DNA of 44,679 nt from NCBI GenBank assembly GCA_030578315.1, contig JAUQQL010000010.1:1-44679 (forward strand). The letters are read 5' to 3'. The position numbers and the translations under genes are program-made. Origin of the DNA: Thermodesulfobacteriota bacterium (lineage in GTDB: Bacteria > Desulfobacterota > Thermodesulfobacteria > Thermodesulfobacteriales > Thermodesulfobacteriaceae). The notes beneath the pieces were generated by a model. The model had not been told where the DNA came from. It saw only the letters and a program-made list of their open reading frames with translations, and made no database searches. This document shows, in pieces, positions 31,845 to 40,482 of this stretch. The stretch's first letter is position 1. Every line of letters starts with the position of its first letter.

Positions 31845-34019
31845 TTACTTAACTAGGTACTCTATTAAATTCCTAACTTCTAAATAGGACTTAGCACTAT
31901 ATTTTGCCATAGACTTACCCATTCCCACCTTAACAGTAATTGCGTTTTCAGGTAAAGCTTTGAACAAATCTTCATCAGTTGTATCGTCGCCTACCGCAAG
32001 AATGAAGTCGTAATTTTTGTCTTTTAAAAAGATATTAGCAGCTACTCCTTTGTCAATTCCTGAAGGTCTTACTTCCACAACTTTGTCTCCTAATACCAGG
32101 TTTAACTGTCTATCCTTTGTTATAGGAAGCAAATCATTAATTAATTCAGCAATTTTTAAACTTGCTAATTCAAGGTCAGTATTTCTGTAGTGAAAAACTA
32201 CTGAGAATTCTTTTTCTTCTACAAAAGAGTGAGGTAAATGCTTTATATAAACCTTCATTATCTTTTTAACCAAAGACTTAAAGTCAGGCGAAATATCTAT
32301 AAGGGATTCCCAGTCTTTTTCGGATTTTTTTATAAAAATTCCGTGCTCAGAAATGAAATTCAATCTTATCCCGTCAAACCACTTTAAAAGGTCTTCTTTT
32401 TTTCTTCCAGAAGTAATAACTACTTCTGTATTGGGATAAGACGAAAGGTTTATAAGAATTCTTTTAAGTTCATTATCAGGGACAGCAAGATGAGGTTTAG
32501 ACACTATAGGTACAAGGGTTCCATCGTAATCTAAAAAAATAATTCTATTTAAAGCTTTCTCAAATAGTTCTTTTATTTTTTTTAAATGCACACTTAACAA
32601 CCTTTCAGCAGACTTTTTCTTTTCTTCTTTAAGAGAGTTTAAAGTATATAAAAAGTCTTTTCCCCAACTTATTATGTCGTACTTTTTTAGATTTTCTTGC
32701 ATAAAAAGAATCCGTACTCTTTGTTCTTCTTCAGGTAATTCAAGGGCTTTTTCTAGGGCGTTAGAAAGTTCACTTATAGAATTTGGATTTACAATAAGAG
32801 CTTCCTTTAATTCTTTTGCGCTTCCTGCAAATTCTGAAAGAATAATAACTCCTCTTTGGTCTTTTCTTGAGGCTACAAATTCTTTAGCAATAAGATTCAT
32901 ACCGTCTTTTAAAGGAGTAACTAAAATTACATCAGTTGCTAAGTAATGTCCCACCAATTCTTCAAAGTTGAGAAGTTTATAGTAATACAAAATAGGTGTC
33001 CACCCTATTTTACCAAATTTTCCGTTAATTTCACTAATTTTTTCTTCAAGTTGTTTTTTCATCCTCTGATAATGGTCTACTCCTTCACGAGAAGGAACTA
33101 CCACCATTATAAACACTACTTTTTCATGAAAATCTGGCCTCTTAATGAGAAGTTCTTCAAAAGCTAAAAGTTTATTGTATAAACCCTTAGTATAGTCTAA
33201 TCTGTCCGCCGAAAAAATTATCTTTTTACCTTTTAACTTTTTTTTAATGTATTGAGAAATGCTTTTAATCTTTTTTCTCTCACAAGCATTATAAAATAAG
33301 TCAAAGTCAATTCCCATAGGGAAGGTGTCTACTTTTATAACCCTATCTTGATAAAATAACAAACCTCCAGTTTGATGTTCAATTCCTAAAGTCCGAGAAA
33401 GCGTTCTTAAAAAATTAATAGTATATTCGTGAGTGTGAAATCCAATTAAATCACATCCCAACAAACCTTCAAGTATTTCTTTTCTCCACGGCAGTTGCAT
33501 AAAAATTTCAGGGGGAGGAAAGGGAATATGGAGAAAAAAGCCTATGGTTATTTCCGAGAAAAGATTTCTTAACATGGATGGTAAAAGCATAAGATGATAA
33601 TCGTGGATCCAAACAGTTGAATCAGAATTTATATATTTTGTTACTTCTTCACAAAATAAATTATTCACAGCTACATAATTTTCCCAAAAACTTTTGTCAT
33701 ATACTGCATAACTTGCAAATCCGTGAAAAAGAGGCCAAAGAATTTTATTACAAAAACCGTTATAAAATTTGTCTAACTGTTTAGAAGGAATAAAAACAGG
33801 ATGACACTTTAATCTTTTGGCTTTTTTTCTTACACTTTCAGCCTTCTTTTTATCGAAAGACGCTCCAGGCCATCCAATCCAAATATAGTCTTTAATAAAT
33901 TCAGCTTTTTTTAAGAAAGTTTTAATACCAGAAACTAATCCACCCGGACTTTTAGAAAAACTTAAATCAGGTTTTATACTAAAAAATAAACGATTAGATA
34001 CTATTATCAGCGATTTCAT
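31845..34019 (-). CDS. otsAB: Bifunctional trehalose-6-phosphate synthase/phosphatase (OtsA-OtsB fusion)
   Basis: A 724-residue fusion. Residues 1-470 are a GT20 synthase: SPGGLVSG (24-31) binds the sugar nucleotide, VWIHDYHLMLLP (137-148), ADRLDYTKG (271-279, with Arg273 and Lys278) and TPLKDGMNLIAKEF (368-381). Residues about 490-724 are a HAD-type OtsB phosphatase with FLDYDGTLVP (495-504), ITSGRKKEDL and GDDTTDEDLF. It converts NDP-glucose and glucose 6-phosphate to trehalose via the 6-phosphate. All catalytic motifs are intact in both domains. It is the first gene of the trehalose operon; no clear ribosome site precedes its ATG. Confidence 0.94.
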   Translation of the reverse strand: MKSLIIVSNRLFFSIKPDLSFSKSPGGLVSGIKTFLKKAEFIKDYIWIGWPGASFDKKKAESVRKKAKRLKCHPVFIPSKQLDKFYNGFCNKILWPLFHGFASYAVYDKSFWENYVAVNNLFCEEVTKYINSDSTVWIHDYHLMLLPSMLRNLFSEITIGFFLHIPFPPPEIFMQLPWRKEILEGLLGCDLIGFHTHEYTINFLRTLSRTLGIEHQTGGLLFYQDRVIKVDTFPMGIDFDLFYNACERKKIKSISQYIKKKLKGKKIIFSADRLDYTKGLYNKLLAFEELLIKRPDFHEKVVFIMVVVPSREGVDHYQRMKKQLEEKISEINGKFGKIGWTPILYYYKLLNFEELVGHYLATDVILVTPLKDGMNLIAKEFVASRKDQRGVIILSEFAGSAKELKEALIVNPNSISELSNALEKALELPEEEQRVRILFMQENLKKYDIISWGKDFLYTLNSLKEEKKKSAERLLSVHLKKIKELFEKALNRIIFLDYDGTLVPIVSKPHLAVPDNELKRILINLSSYPNTEVVITSGRKKEDLLKWFDGIRLNFISEHGIFIKKSEKDWESLIDISPDFKSLVKKIMKVYIKHLPHSFVEEKEFSVVFHYRNTDLELASLKIAELINDLLPITKDRQLNLVLGDKVVEVRPSGIDKGVAANIFLKDKNYDFILAVGDDTTDEDLFKALPENAITVKVGMGKSMAKYSAKSYLEVRNLIEYLVK

Positions 34020-34551
34020 GGACTTTTAGAAAAATTTTAAAAGAAATTTTATGATTTTATTTTAAAATAAGCATTCTTTATATTTTTTCAAGTTTTTTTG
34101 AACTGGTTAAAAAATTATTTTAAAAAAATTAATCTTGTTCTTTTTCTCCTGATTAGATGTTTAAGTGTTAAAGTTTTACCAAATATTTTCAAGCAACAAA
34201 GATAGTAAAAATATTGTTAAATTTATTCTTTAATCCTTTTGAATAACTTTTTGAGAATTTTTAATATGCCTTTTTTTACTTAAGTTTTTTTCTTTTTTTG
34301 GGAGATAAAAAATAGTAATTTGTGATAAATTTTTCAAAATTTCAATTATTGCTTTAATTCGTATATGCTAAAGTTTTTTTCCTTAGTGAAATTAGGTTAA
34401 GTGTAACTAAATAAGTGACATTTTGCTGTGCAACCTTATCCACTCTTTTTTTATTCTTGTTGACAGTTAGAAAAAAAAGTTTAGATTTTAAAAGTTAAGA
34501 ATTTTTTAAAAAAGAAACTATGTTCAAAATTCAGACAGGAGGCTATTTTTG
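34020..34551. other. 532-base AT-rich divergent intergenic region
   Basis: Between otsAB (minus) and gatB (plus). It contains the gatB promoter (34460-34487) and one near-match to a DnaA box, TTATCCACT at about 34437. I see no other boxes, no RNA-like hairpins and no short gene. The otsAB promoter must lie here too, but I could not pick one. Confidence 0.4.
34460..34487 (+). promoter_or_regulatory. Promoter of the gatB-mtnA-rex-dut-thyX operon
   Basis: A perfect TTGACA (34460-34465) and TAGATT (34482-34487, four of six) with a 16-base spacer, about 65 bases before the gatB start. The ribosome site AGGAGG follows at 34537-34542. Confidence 0.5.
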
Positions 34552-35982
34552 ATGGAATTTGAAGCAGTTATTGGACTTGAAGTTCATGCTCAATTAAGTA
34601 CCGAGAGTAAGATGTTTTGTTCTTGTTCTACTAAATTTGGGAGCGAACCTAATACACAGATATGTCCTGTTTGTACAGGGTTTCCGGGAGTTCTTCCTGT
34701 AATTAATAAAAAAGCTATAGAATATGCCCTCAAACTGGCTTTAGCTTTAGGGTGTAAAATTAATCTTTATTCCATTATGGCTCGTAAAAATTATTTCTAC
34801 CCTGACTTACCTAAAGGTTATCAAATTTCTCAGTACGAGCTTCCTATAGCAGAAGGAGGAGCTTTGGAAATAGAAGTAAATGGGAAAACTAAAAAGATTG
34901 GTTTAATAAGAATTCATATTGAGGAAGATGCTGGGAAGCTTATTCATGATGAAAAACAATCTGTTTCTTATGTAGATTTTAATAGAGCAGGTGTTCCTTT
35001 ACTAGAAATAGTCAGCAAACCAGAAATTTCTTCTCCTGAAGAAGCAGTAGCCTATCTTAAAACTTTAAGAAGCCTTCTTCGTTATTTAAAAATTTGTGAT
35101 GGAAATATGGAAGAAGGGAGTTTAAGATGCGATGCTAATGTTTCTGTTAAACCTAAGGGAAGTTCAGAATTTGGAACTAAAGTAGAACTTAAAAATATGA
35201 ACTCTTTTAAGCATGTAGAAAAGGCATTAGCTTACGAAATTAGAAGACAAATTGGACTTCTTTTAGAGGGTAAATCAGTTATTCAAGAAACTCGGCTTTA
35301 CGATGAGGCTACACAAACTACTCATCCTATGAGAGGAAAAGAAGAAGCTCATGATTATTGTTACTTTCCAGATCCAGACCTTATTGAAATTAAAATAGAA
35401 GAATCTTTAATTGAAAAACTATTTAAAGAACTTCCTGAACTTCCTTTACAAAAAAAGAGAAGATTTGTAGAAACCTATTTTCTCACTCCTTACGAAGCTG
35501 ACATCTTAACAGAAGAAAAAAGTTTAGCTGACTTCTTTGAAGCTACAGTTAAACTTTATCCTAATCCTAAGGCAGTTTCTAACTTCATTCTTACTGAAGT
35601 ATTGAGGTATTTAAACAAAGACCATAAACAGATAGAAGAGACGAACTTAAAACCTGAGCATTTAGCAGAACTTTTAAAATTAGTAGAAAGCGAGGTTATT
35701 TCTATGACTATTGCTAAACAGATTTTTTCTGAAGTTTATGAAAAGGGTTATCCTCCATCTAAGATAATAGAGGAAAAAGGATTGATTCAAGAAAGTTCAG
35801 AAGCCAAGCTAAAAGAGGTTTGCGAGATTGTTTTAAAGGAAAATCCTAAAGAAGTTGAAAAGTACAAAGCAGGAAAAAAAGGAGTTTTAGGATTTTTTGT
35901 AGGCCAGGTAATGAAAAAGACCCAAGGCAAGGCTAATCCTAAGTTAGTAAATAAAATTCTTGAAGGACTTTTAGAAAAGTGA
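34552..35982 (+). CDS. gatB: Aspartyl/glutamyl-tRNA amidotransferase subunit B
   Basis: A 476-residue GatB. GLEVHAQLSTESKMFC and CSTKFG-PNTQICPVCTGFPG carry the zinc cysteines, ARKNYFYPDLPKGYQISQYE is the kinase active-site signature, and EMEGSLRCDANVS-type residues (EEGSLRCDANVSV) follow; the C-terminal YqeY-like tail is complete. GatCAB converts Glu-tRNA-Gln or Asp-tRNA-Asn to the amide form. gatA and gatC are not adjacent. ATG at 34552 is preferred over the TTG one codon earlier because AGGAGG lies nine bases before it. It overlaps mtnA by four bases. Confidence 0.96.
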   Translation: MEFEAVIGLEVHAQLSTESKMFCSCSTKFGSEPNTQICPVCTGFPGVLPVINKKAIEYALKLALALGCKINLYSIMARKNYFYPDLPKGYQISQYELPIAEGGALEIEVNGKTKKIGLIRIHIEEDAGKLIHDEKQSVSYVDFNRAGVPLLEIVSKPEISSPEEAVAYLKTLRSLLRYLKICDGNMEEGSLRCDANVSVKPKGSSEFGTKVELKNMNSFKHVEKALAYEIRRQIGLLLEGKSVIQETRLYDEATQTTHPMRGKEEAHDYCYFPDPDLIEIKIEESLIEKLFKELPELPLQKKRRFVETYFLTPYEADILTEEKSLADFFEATVKLYPNPKAVSNFILTEVLRYLNKDHKQIEETNLKPEHLAELLKLVESEVISMTIAKQIFSEVYEKGYPPSKIIEEKGLIQESSEAKLKEVCEIVLKENPKEVEKYKAGKKGVLGFFVGQVMKKTQGKANPKLVNKILEGLLEK

Positions 35983-37106
35983 ATTTTTTGAAAGGAGAAA
36001 AAGTAAAAGAACCTCAAGAAGCAGATATTTTAAAAGCCTGGTATTGGACTGAAAATGCACTTTATCTTTTAGATCAAAGGAAATTACCCCTGGTTGAAAA
36101 GTACGTTAAGTGTGAAACAGCTCAGCATGTTAGAAAAGCTATCAGAGATATGGTGGTAAGAGGAGCTCCTGCTATTGGTATTTGTGGGGCTATAGGGTGG
36201 GTTTTAGGTTTTAAACAGTTTATAAAAAATAATATAAAAACAAAATTATCTAAAAAAAGATTAGAAGTTTTTTTTAATAAAATGGCTAATCTTTTATCCT
36301 CTGCAAGACCAACAGCAATAAATTTATCTTGGGCTATAGATAGAATGAGAAAAAAAACACAGGAAGTTTTGAAAAATTTTTCTGAAAAACTTGACAGAAT
36401 TGAATTAGAAGAGTTATATCAAATTTTAGAAAAAGAAGCCTTAAAGATTTGGGAAGAGGACCTTAAAGCCAATTTGAAAATATCAGAATATGGAAAAGAG
36501 ATTCTTCCAGATGGAGGTATTCTTACTCATTGTAACACTGGAGCATTAGCCACTGGAGGATATGGTACAGCTTTGGGTGTAATAAGGAAAGCTTACGAAG
36601 AAAAAAGAAAAATTAACATTTTTGTGGATGAGACTAGACCTTTTTTACAAGGAGCAAGGCTTACAGCTTGGGAACTTTCTAAATTAAAAATTCCTTTTAA
36701 ATTAATTACAGACAATACAGCAGGTTTTTTAATGAAAAAAGGATTGATCCAGGCTGTTATAGTTGGAGCTGATAGAATTGTTAAAAATGGAGATACAGCA
36801 AACAAAATAGGAACTTACAGCTTATCAGTATTAGCTAAGTTTCACAACATTCCCTTTTTTGTAGTAGCTCCGTCTTCTACTTTTGACCTTAGTTTAGAAA
36901 CTGGAGAAAAAATTCCTATAGAAAAGAGAAACCCTAAGGAAGTTTTAGTTTGTTTTAAAAGCAAAATAGCTCCCCTTAAAAGTAAGGCCTGTAATTTAGC
37001 TTTTGATGTTACTCCAGGAGAACTAATAACTGCTTTTATTACTGAAAAAGGGATTATTTATCCTCCTTATAAAGAAAATATTGAAAAGTTAATAAATGAG
37101 AAATAA
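35979..37106 (+). CDS. mtnA: Methylthioribose-1-phosphate isomerase (eIF2B-like)
   Basis: A 375-residue MtnA. MVVRGAPAIGICGAIGW, LTHCNTGALATGGYGTALG (active-site Cys), VDETRPFLQGARLTAWEL and GADRIVKNGDTANKIGTY are the conserved strings, including the catalytic Asp in ADRI. It isomerises methylthioribose 1-phosphate to the ribulose form in methionine salvage. No other methionine salvage gene is nearby, so a related sugar-phosphate isomerase role is possible. GTG start overlapping the gatB stop (GTGA), with GAAGGA upstream inside gatB. Confidence 0.92.
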   Translation: MNFLKGEKVKEPQEADILKAWYWTENALYLLDQRKLPLVEKYVKCETAQHVRKAIRDMVVRGAPAIGICGAIGWVLGFKQFIKNNIKTKLSKKRLEVFFNKMANLLSSARPTAINLSWAIDRMRKKTQEVLKNFSEKLDRIELEELYQILEKEALKIWEEDLKANLKISEYGKEILPDGGILTHCNTGALATGGYGTALGVIRKAYEEKRKINIFVDETRPFLQGARLTAWELSKLKIPFKLITDNTAGFLMKKGLIQAVIVGADRIVKNGDTANKIGTYSLSVLAKFHNIPFFVVAPSSTFDLSLETGEKIPIEKRNPKEVLVCFKSKIAPLKSKACNLAFDVTPGELITAFITEKGIIYPPYKENIEKLINEK

Positions 37107-37109
37107 AGA

Positions 37110-37748
37110 ATGAAAATTAAGGAACTTCCTGAAAACACTCTTCAAAGATTAATAATTTATCTTAAAGTTTTAGAACACTTGGAAAAAGAAAAAATAGATC
37201 CTATAAGTTCTGAAGATTTAGCCAAAAGGTGTGGTGTAAATTCAGCTCAACTTAGAAAGGATTTAAGTTTTGTTGGAAATTTAGGAACTAAAGGAGTAGG
37301 CTATAGCGTAAAAAGTTTAAAGTATAGTCTTAAAAAGTTTTTAGGAAGGAATCACGAGTGGAATATGATTTTAGGTGGTATCAATCCTTTAGGAAAATTT
37401 CTCCTTGAAAGTTCTCAACTTTTTAATGAAGGATTTAATTTTTTGGCTATTTTTGATACTCGTGAAGAGTATATTGGAAAAGTATACAATGGTCTTTCTG
37501 TTTATAACCTTTCTCAAATTTCTTATGTAGTTAAAAATATTAAAGTTGATATAGGAGTTATTACTGCAGAAGATGTTCCAGAAGTTTATTTAGAAGCTTT
37601 TTTAAAAGAGGGAATTAGAGCCATTTTAAATTTAAGTCATGTTCCTCTTTTTTCTGAAAACAAAGAAGTAAAAATTGAAAATTTTTCTTTTTCTTTGATT
37701 TTGACTAAACTTTCTTACTTTTTGAAGATTTGTGAGGAGAACAAGTAA
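37110..37748 (+). CDS. rex: Redox-sensing transcriptional repressor Rex
   Basis: A 212-residue Rex. The winged-helix domain (residues 1-80) has the expected ISSEDLAKRCGVNSAQLRKDLSFVG and GTKGVGYSV. The C-terminal Rossmann domain binds NADH and NAD+ in known Rex proteins; the nucleotide loop here reads LGGINPLGKFL where VGAGNLGxAL is usual, so the GxGxxG pattern is degenerate. The helical end that swaps between subunits is present (LTKLSYFLK). Rex represses fermentation and respiration genes when NADH is low. I saw no convincing Rex operator in the window. It starts three bases after mtnA. Confidence 0.88.
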   Translation: MKIKELPENTLQRLIIYLKVLEHLEKEKIDPISSEDLAKRCGVNSAQLRKDLSFVGNLGTKGVGYSVKSLKYSLKKFLGRNHEWNMILGGINPLGKFLLESSQLFNEGFNFLAIFDTREEYIGKVYNGLSVYNLSQISYVVKNIKVDIGVITAEDVPEVYLEAFLKEGIRAILNLSHVPLFSENKEVKIENFSFSLILTKLSYFLKICEENK

Positions 37749-38213
37749 TTGGTTAAAGTAAAAATTTGGAAAAAAGACCCTCGAGCTAAACTCCCTGAGA
37801 AAGCAACCTTCAATTCTATAGGTTATGACCTTTTTGCCTTGGAAGAAACGATCATTTCTCCCAAGGAATTTAAATTAGTAAGAACAGGTTTAGTAATTCA
37901 AACTCAATTTCCTTATGCTCTTTTTATTTTTCCACGCTCTTCTCTTTTTCAAAAAAAAAATTTAATTATGCCTAATTCAGCTGGAATAATAGATTTTGAT
38001 TACTGTGGAAAAGAAGATGAGATAAAAATTCCTCTCTTAAATTTAGGAGATAAAGAAGTAGTAATTAAAGCTTATGAAAAAATTGCTCAAGCAGTTTTCT
38101 TGAAAATAACTTTTCCAGAATTAGAAGAAGTTTTTGAACCTCCTCAAAAGGATTCTAGAGGTGGATTTGGTTCAAGCGGAGGATATAAATTAAATGACAC
38201 TTTCTCAACTTAA
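37749..38213 (+). CDS. dut: dUTP diphosphatase
   Basis: A 154-residue trimeric-type dUTPase that hydrolyses dUTP to dUMP. Motifs in order: NSIGYDLFA (motif 1), PRSSLFQKK (2), NSAGIIDFDYCGKEDEIKIPL (3), AYEKIAQAVF (4) and SRGGFGSSG (5, the P-loop-like tail). Motif 1 lacks the usual A-G before D. TTG start directly after the rex stop, with GAGGAG nine bases upstream. It overlaps thyX by 20 bases, joining dUMP formation and dTMP synthesis in one transcript. Confidence 0.9.
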   Translation: MVKVKIWKKDPRAKLPEKATFNSIGYDLFALEETIISPKEFKLVRTGLVIQTQFPYALFIFPRSSLFQKKNLIMPNSAGIIDFDYCGKEDEIKIPLLNLGDKEVVIKAYEKIAQAVFLKITFPELEEVFEPPQKDSRGGFGSSGGYKLNDTFST

Positions 38214-39153
38214 AGCTTTTCAAAAAAAACTTATTTTAAAAATTTATCCCCAAGCTGACTGGTCCTTACTTCCTTCCTTTATCTGGTTTAGTTATCTAGG
38301 TGCTCGCATTTGTTATGCAGAAACTCATCCTTTAGCTATTTTTCAAGAAGAAAAATTTAAAAATTATTCTCAATTTGTAAATTTTTTAATTCATTTAAAA
38401 ACCCTTAAACACTTTAGTATTTTTGCTCATACTCCTGTGTTAGTATCTGTAGAAAATTTTTCTGATATAGAGAAGTTTGAAATAGCTAGAACTTTTTTCA
38501 AAGTTTTTTGGGATGAAGAAGGAAGGTGGGCACTTTTTAATTTAAGACATTTTGCAGAAAACCTAGACGAAAAAATTTTTGAAAAACTTATACATGTAAA
38601 ACCTAATTTAGAAGACATTCAATTAAAAGTTTTTAAAAACTGGGTTAAAATTTATGAAGGAAACTTTTTAGATTTTCCTTTAGAAAGGTTGGAATCTGAA
38701 CTCCCAAGTAAAAAACAAAGTCCTTTCGCAGTTTCAGAAGTGATCCTTATAGAAAGTAAAAAAAGTATTCCCTTAGGATGGAAAGGAGTTATTGTTCACA
38801 ATTTTTCTCGGGTTTTCTCTCATCAATTTGTAAGACATACTTGGCTTAATTTTAATCAAAGGTCTCACAGGTATACTAAAGTAGAAAAATTTGTGCTTCC
38901 TTCTAACTTTTTAGAGAACAATCTTAAAGTATACGAAAAAATAGTTTTAGAAGCTTTAAAAGTATATAAAGAACTTTGCCTAGAGTTAAAAAAAGAGTCT
39001 GCAAGATTTGTTATACCTCAGGGAGTCACTACTACTCTTTTAGCTACAGGACCTTTGTTGGTATGGGAAGACTTTATAAGTAAAAGAGCAATTCCTCAGG
39101 CACAAGAAGAAATAAGAAGTTTAGCTTTTTTACTTAAAGAAAATTTATGGTAA
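38194..39153 (+). CDS. thyX: FAD-dependent thymidylate synthase ThyX (divergent motif)
   Basis: A 319-residue ThyX, longer than the roughly 220-250 of many members. The family motif RHRxxSxNExSxRY reads RHTWLNFNQRSHRY here: Arg, His, Asn, Ser and the final Arg-Tyr are kept, while the third Arg, the first Ser and the Glu are changed. The C-terminal LLATGPLLVWEDFISKRAI-PQAQEEIRSLA corresponds to the FAD- and dUMP-binding end. It methylates dUMP using methylene-THF and NADPH. It follows dut in the operon, which supports the function despite the drift. Confidence 0.8.
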   Translation: MTLSQLKAFQKKLILKIYPQADWSLLPSFIWFSYLGARICYAETHPLAIFQEEKFKNYSQFVNFLIHLKTLKHFSIFAHTPVLVSVENFSDIEKFEIARTFFKVFWDEEGRWALFNLRHFAENLDEKIFEKLIHVKPNLEDIQLKVFKNWVKIYEGNFLDFPLERLESELPSKKQSPFAVSEVILIESKKSIPLGWKGVIVHNFSRVFSHQFVRHTWLNFNQRSHRYTKVEKFVLPSNFLENNLKVYEKIVLEALKVYKELCLELKKESARFVIPQGVTTTLLATGPLLVWEDFISKRAIPQAQEEIRSLAFLLKENLW

Positions 39154-39252
39154 AAATATCAGTTAAGTTACAATTTTACTTGGAAAATTTTAAAAAAATG
39201 TGTATGAAGGTGAAAGGTTGTTTTTTTGAATGAAAAATTTAAATTTAAGTTT

Positions 39253-39258
39253 TATAAT
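39253..39258 (+). promoter_or_regulatory. -10 box of tRNA-Arg(CCG)
   Basis: A perfect TATAAT ten bases upstream of the tRNA. No -35 box at 16-18 bases is convincing; TTGAAT lies 21 bases upstream. Confidence 0.4.
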
Positions 39259-39268
39259 TTTAATATAT

Positions 39269-39342
39269 GGGCTTGTAGCTCAGCAGGATAGAGCACTGGC
39301 CTCCGGAGCCAGGGGTCGGGGGTTCAAATCCCCCCAAGCCCG
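39269..39342 (+). tRNA. tRNA-Arg (anticodon CCG)
   Basis: A 74-base tRNA with a perfect acceptor stem GGGCTTG/CAAGCCC, discriminator G, and CTGGC/GCCAG enclosing CTCCGGA, anticodon CCG (CGG codons). The T stem GGGGG/CCCCC is perfect. CCA is not encoded. The D arm is identical to that of tRNA-Arg(CCT) at 11984, and both start with similar GTAGCTCAGCAGGATAGAGC. Confidence 0.96.
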
Positions 39343-39373
39343 CACAAAAAATTTTTTGCCCTTGTTTAAAACT

Positions 39374-40231
39374 TTAAATATTAATTAAAAAACTTCCGTC
39401 ACACTTTTGCGGATTTTCAAAATCTTTTAAAGCTTCTCTACAAGTAGCAAAGGAAAGATTATATGACCGAACTTTTTGATATATTCTATTTATCAAAACA
39501 TATCTTGTTTTATCCTTTAAGTAAATAGCTCTGCCTATTTTTTGTCCTTCTGTTAAATAAAGTTTTCTCCATAGTTCTTGATATTGTGGAAAGGCGTTTA
39601 TTAAACGATTAAGTGAATCAGGTTTGGCTTTATAAGTACTTACAATGACATGTTTGACAAACTGTGAAACCTCTTCTAAGATTTCTAAGATCTCTTCTTC
39701 ATTTATTCCAGGTATAATAGGATCAAGTCTTACACAAGTGGGAATTTTTTCTTGAGAAAGTATTTTTAAAGTGTTAATACGCTCTTCGTAGGTCGGAGCA
39801 CCTGGCTCAAGAAGAAAACAAAATTTTTTAGAAGTTATAGTAATGCTTACTGCACATTTTATTTTTTTTAAAATGTCCAAATCTCTTAATATAAGGTTTG
39901 ACTTGGTAATAATAAGAACTCTATAAGATGTATTCTCTAACATTTCTAAAAACTTTCTAGTAAACTTATATTTTTTTTCCAAAGGTTGATAAGGGTCTGA
40001 AGAATTAGAAAGAGAAATAAGACTTCCCTCAGGAACTTTTTTAAAATCACTTTCTATTATTTTTAAAAAATTTTTTTTAATTCTAGGAAAATAAAAATCT
40101 TTTATAAAACTTGTTGCATAACAATAAAGACATCTGTGTCCGCATCCAGTATATGGATTAAGAGAATACTTAGGAGGACAAGTACAAAGGGAAGATCTCC
40201 ACGGGTCAAATAGTTTCAAATACAACATCAC
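39374..40231 (-). CDS. SPL-family radical SAM protein
   Basis: A 285-residue radical SAM protein. The cluster motif CGHRCLYCYA near residues 30-39 follows LNPYTG, as in the spore photoproduct lyase-like family; ISLSNSSDPYQPLEKKY, LIITKSNLILRDLDIL and the PGAPTYEERINTLKIL segment are typical of these proteins. True SPL repairs spore photoproduct in Firmicutes; relatives outside spore formers have no proven substrate. There are two possible starts, ATG 40231 and ATG 40228. A 15-base dyad lies just upstream. No operon partner. Confidence 0.85.
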   Translation of the reverse strand: MMLYLKLFDPWRSSLCTCPPKYSLNPYTGCGHRCLYCYATSFIKDFYFPRIKKNFLKIIESDFKKVPEGSLISLSNSSDPYQPLEKKYKFTRKFLEMLENTSYRVLIITKSNLILRDLDILKKIKCAVSITITSKKFCFLLEPGAPTYEERINTLKILSQEKIPTCVRLDPIIPGINEEEILEILEEVSQFVKHVIVSTYKAKPDSLNRLINAFPQYQELWRKLYLTEGQKIGRAIYLKDKTRYVLINRIYQKVRSYNLSFATCREALKDFENPQKCDGSFLINI

Positions 40232-40234
40232 TTA

Positions 40235-40249
40235 TTTACATCGTGTAAA
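40235..40249. promoter_or_regulatory. Operator-like dyad upstream of the SPL-like gene
   Basis: TTTACA (40235-40240) and TGTAAA (40244-40249) form a perfect 6-3-6 inverted repeat four bases before the start codon, where it could block translation or transcription. I cannot assign a regulator. Confidence 0.3.
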
Positions 40250-40482
40250 CTAGAAGTACTTGATTCAATATACAGCTATAATTTTATTTATCTTTCGTTA
40301 TACTTGCTATTGTTATATATTTTTATTAAAGCTTTGGTAGTTAATTTTCCAAGTTTGCTTACTAATTTCCCATATACTATCAAATTTTCCTATTTACAAC
40401 GGTTTAAATTTGTTTTCTATTAAAAAAGCCCTACATTTAAAATAAAGTTTTTCGTTGCTTCTTTTTTATTAGTAGTAAATAT

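Noticed and set aside
34437-34445. TTATCCACT as a replication origin hint in the 532-base AT-rich gap
   Set aside because: Only one near-DnaA box was found; an origin needs a cluster, and dnaA lies more than 11 kb away.
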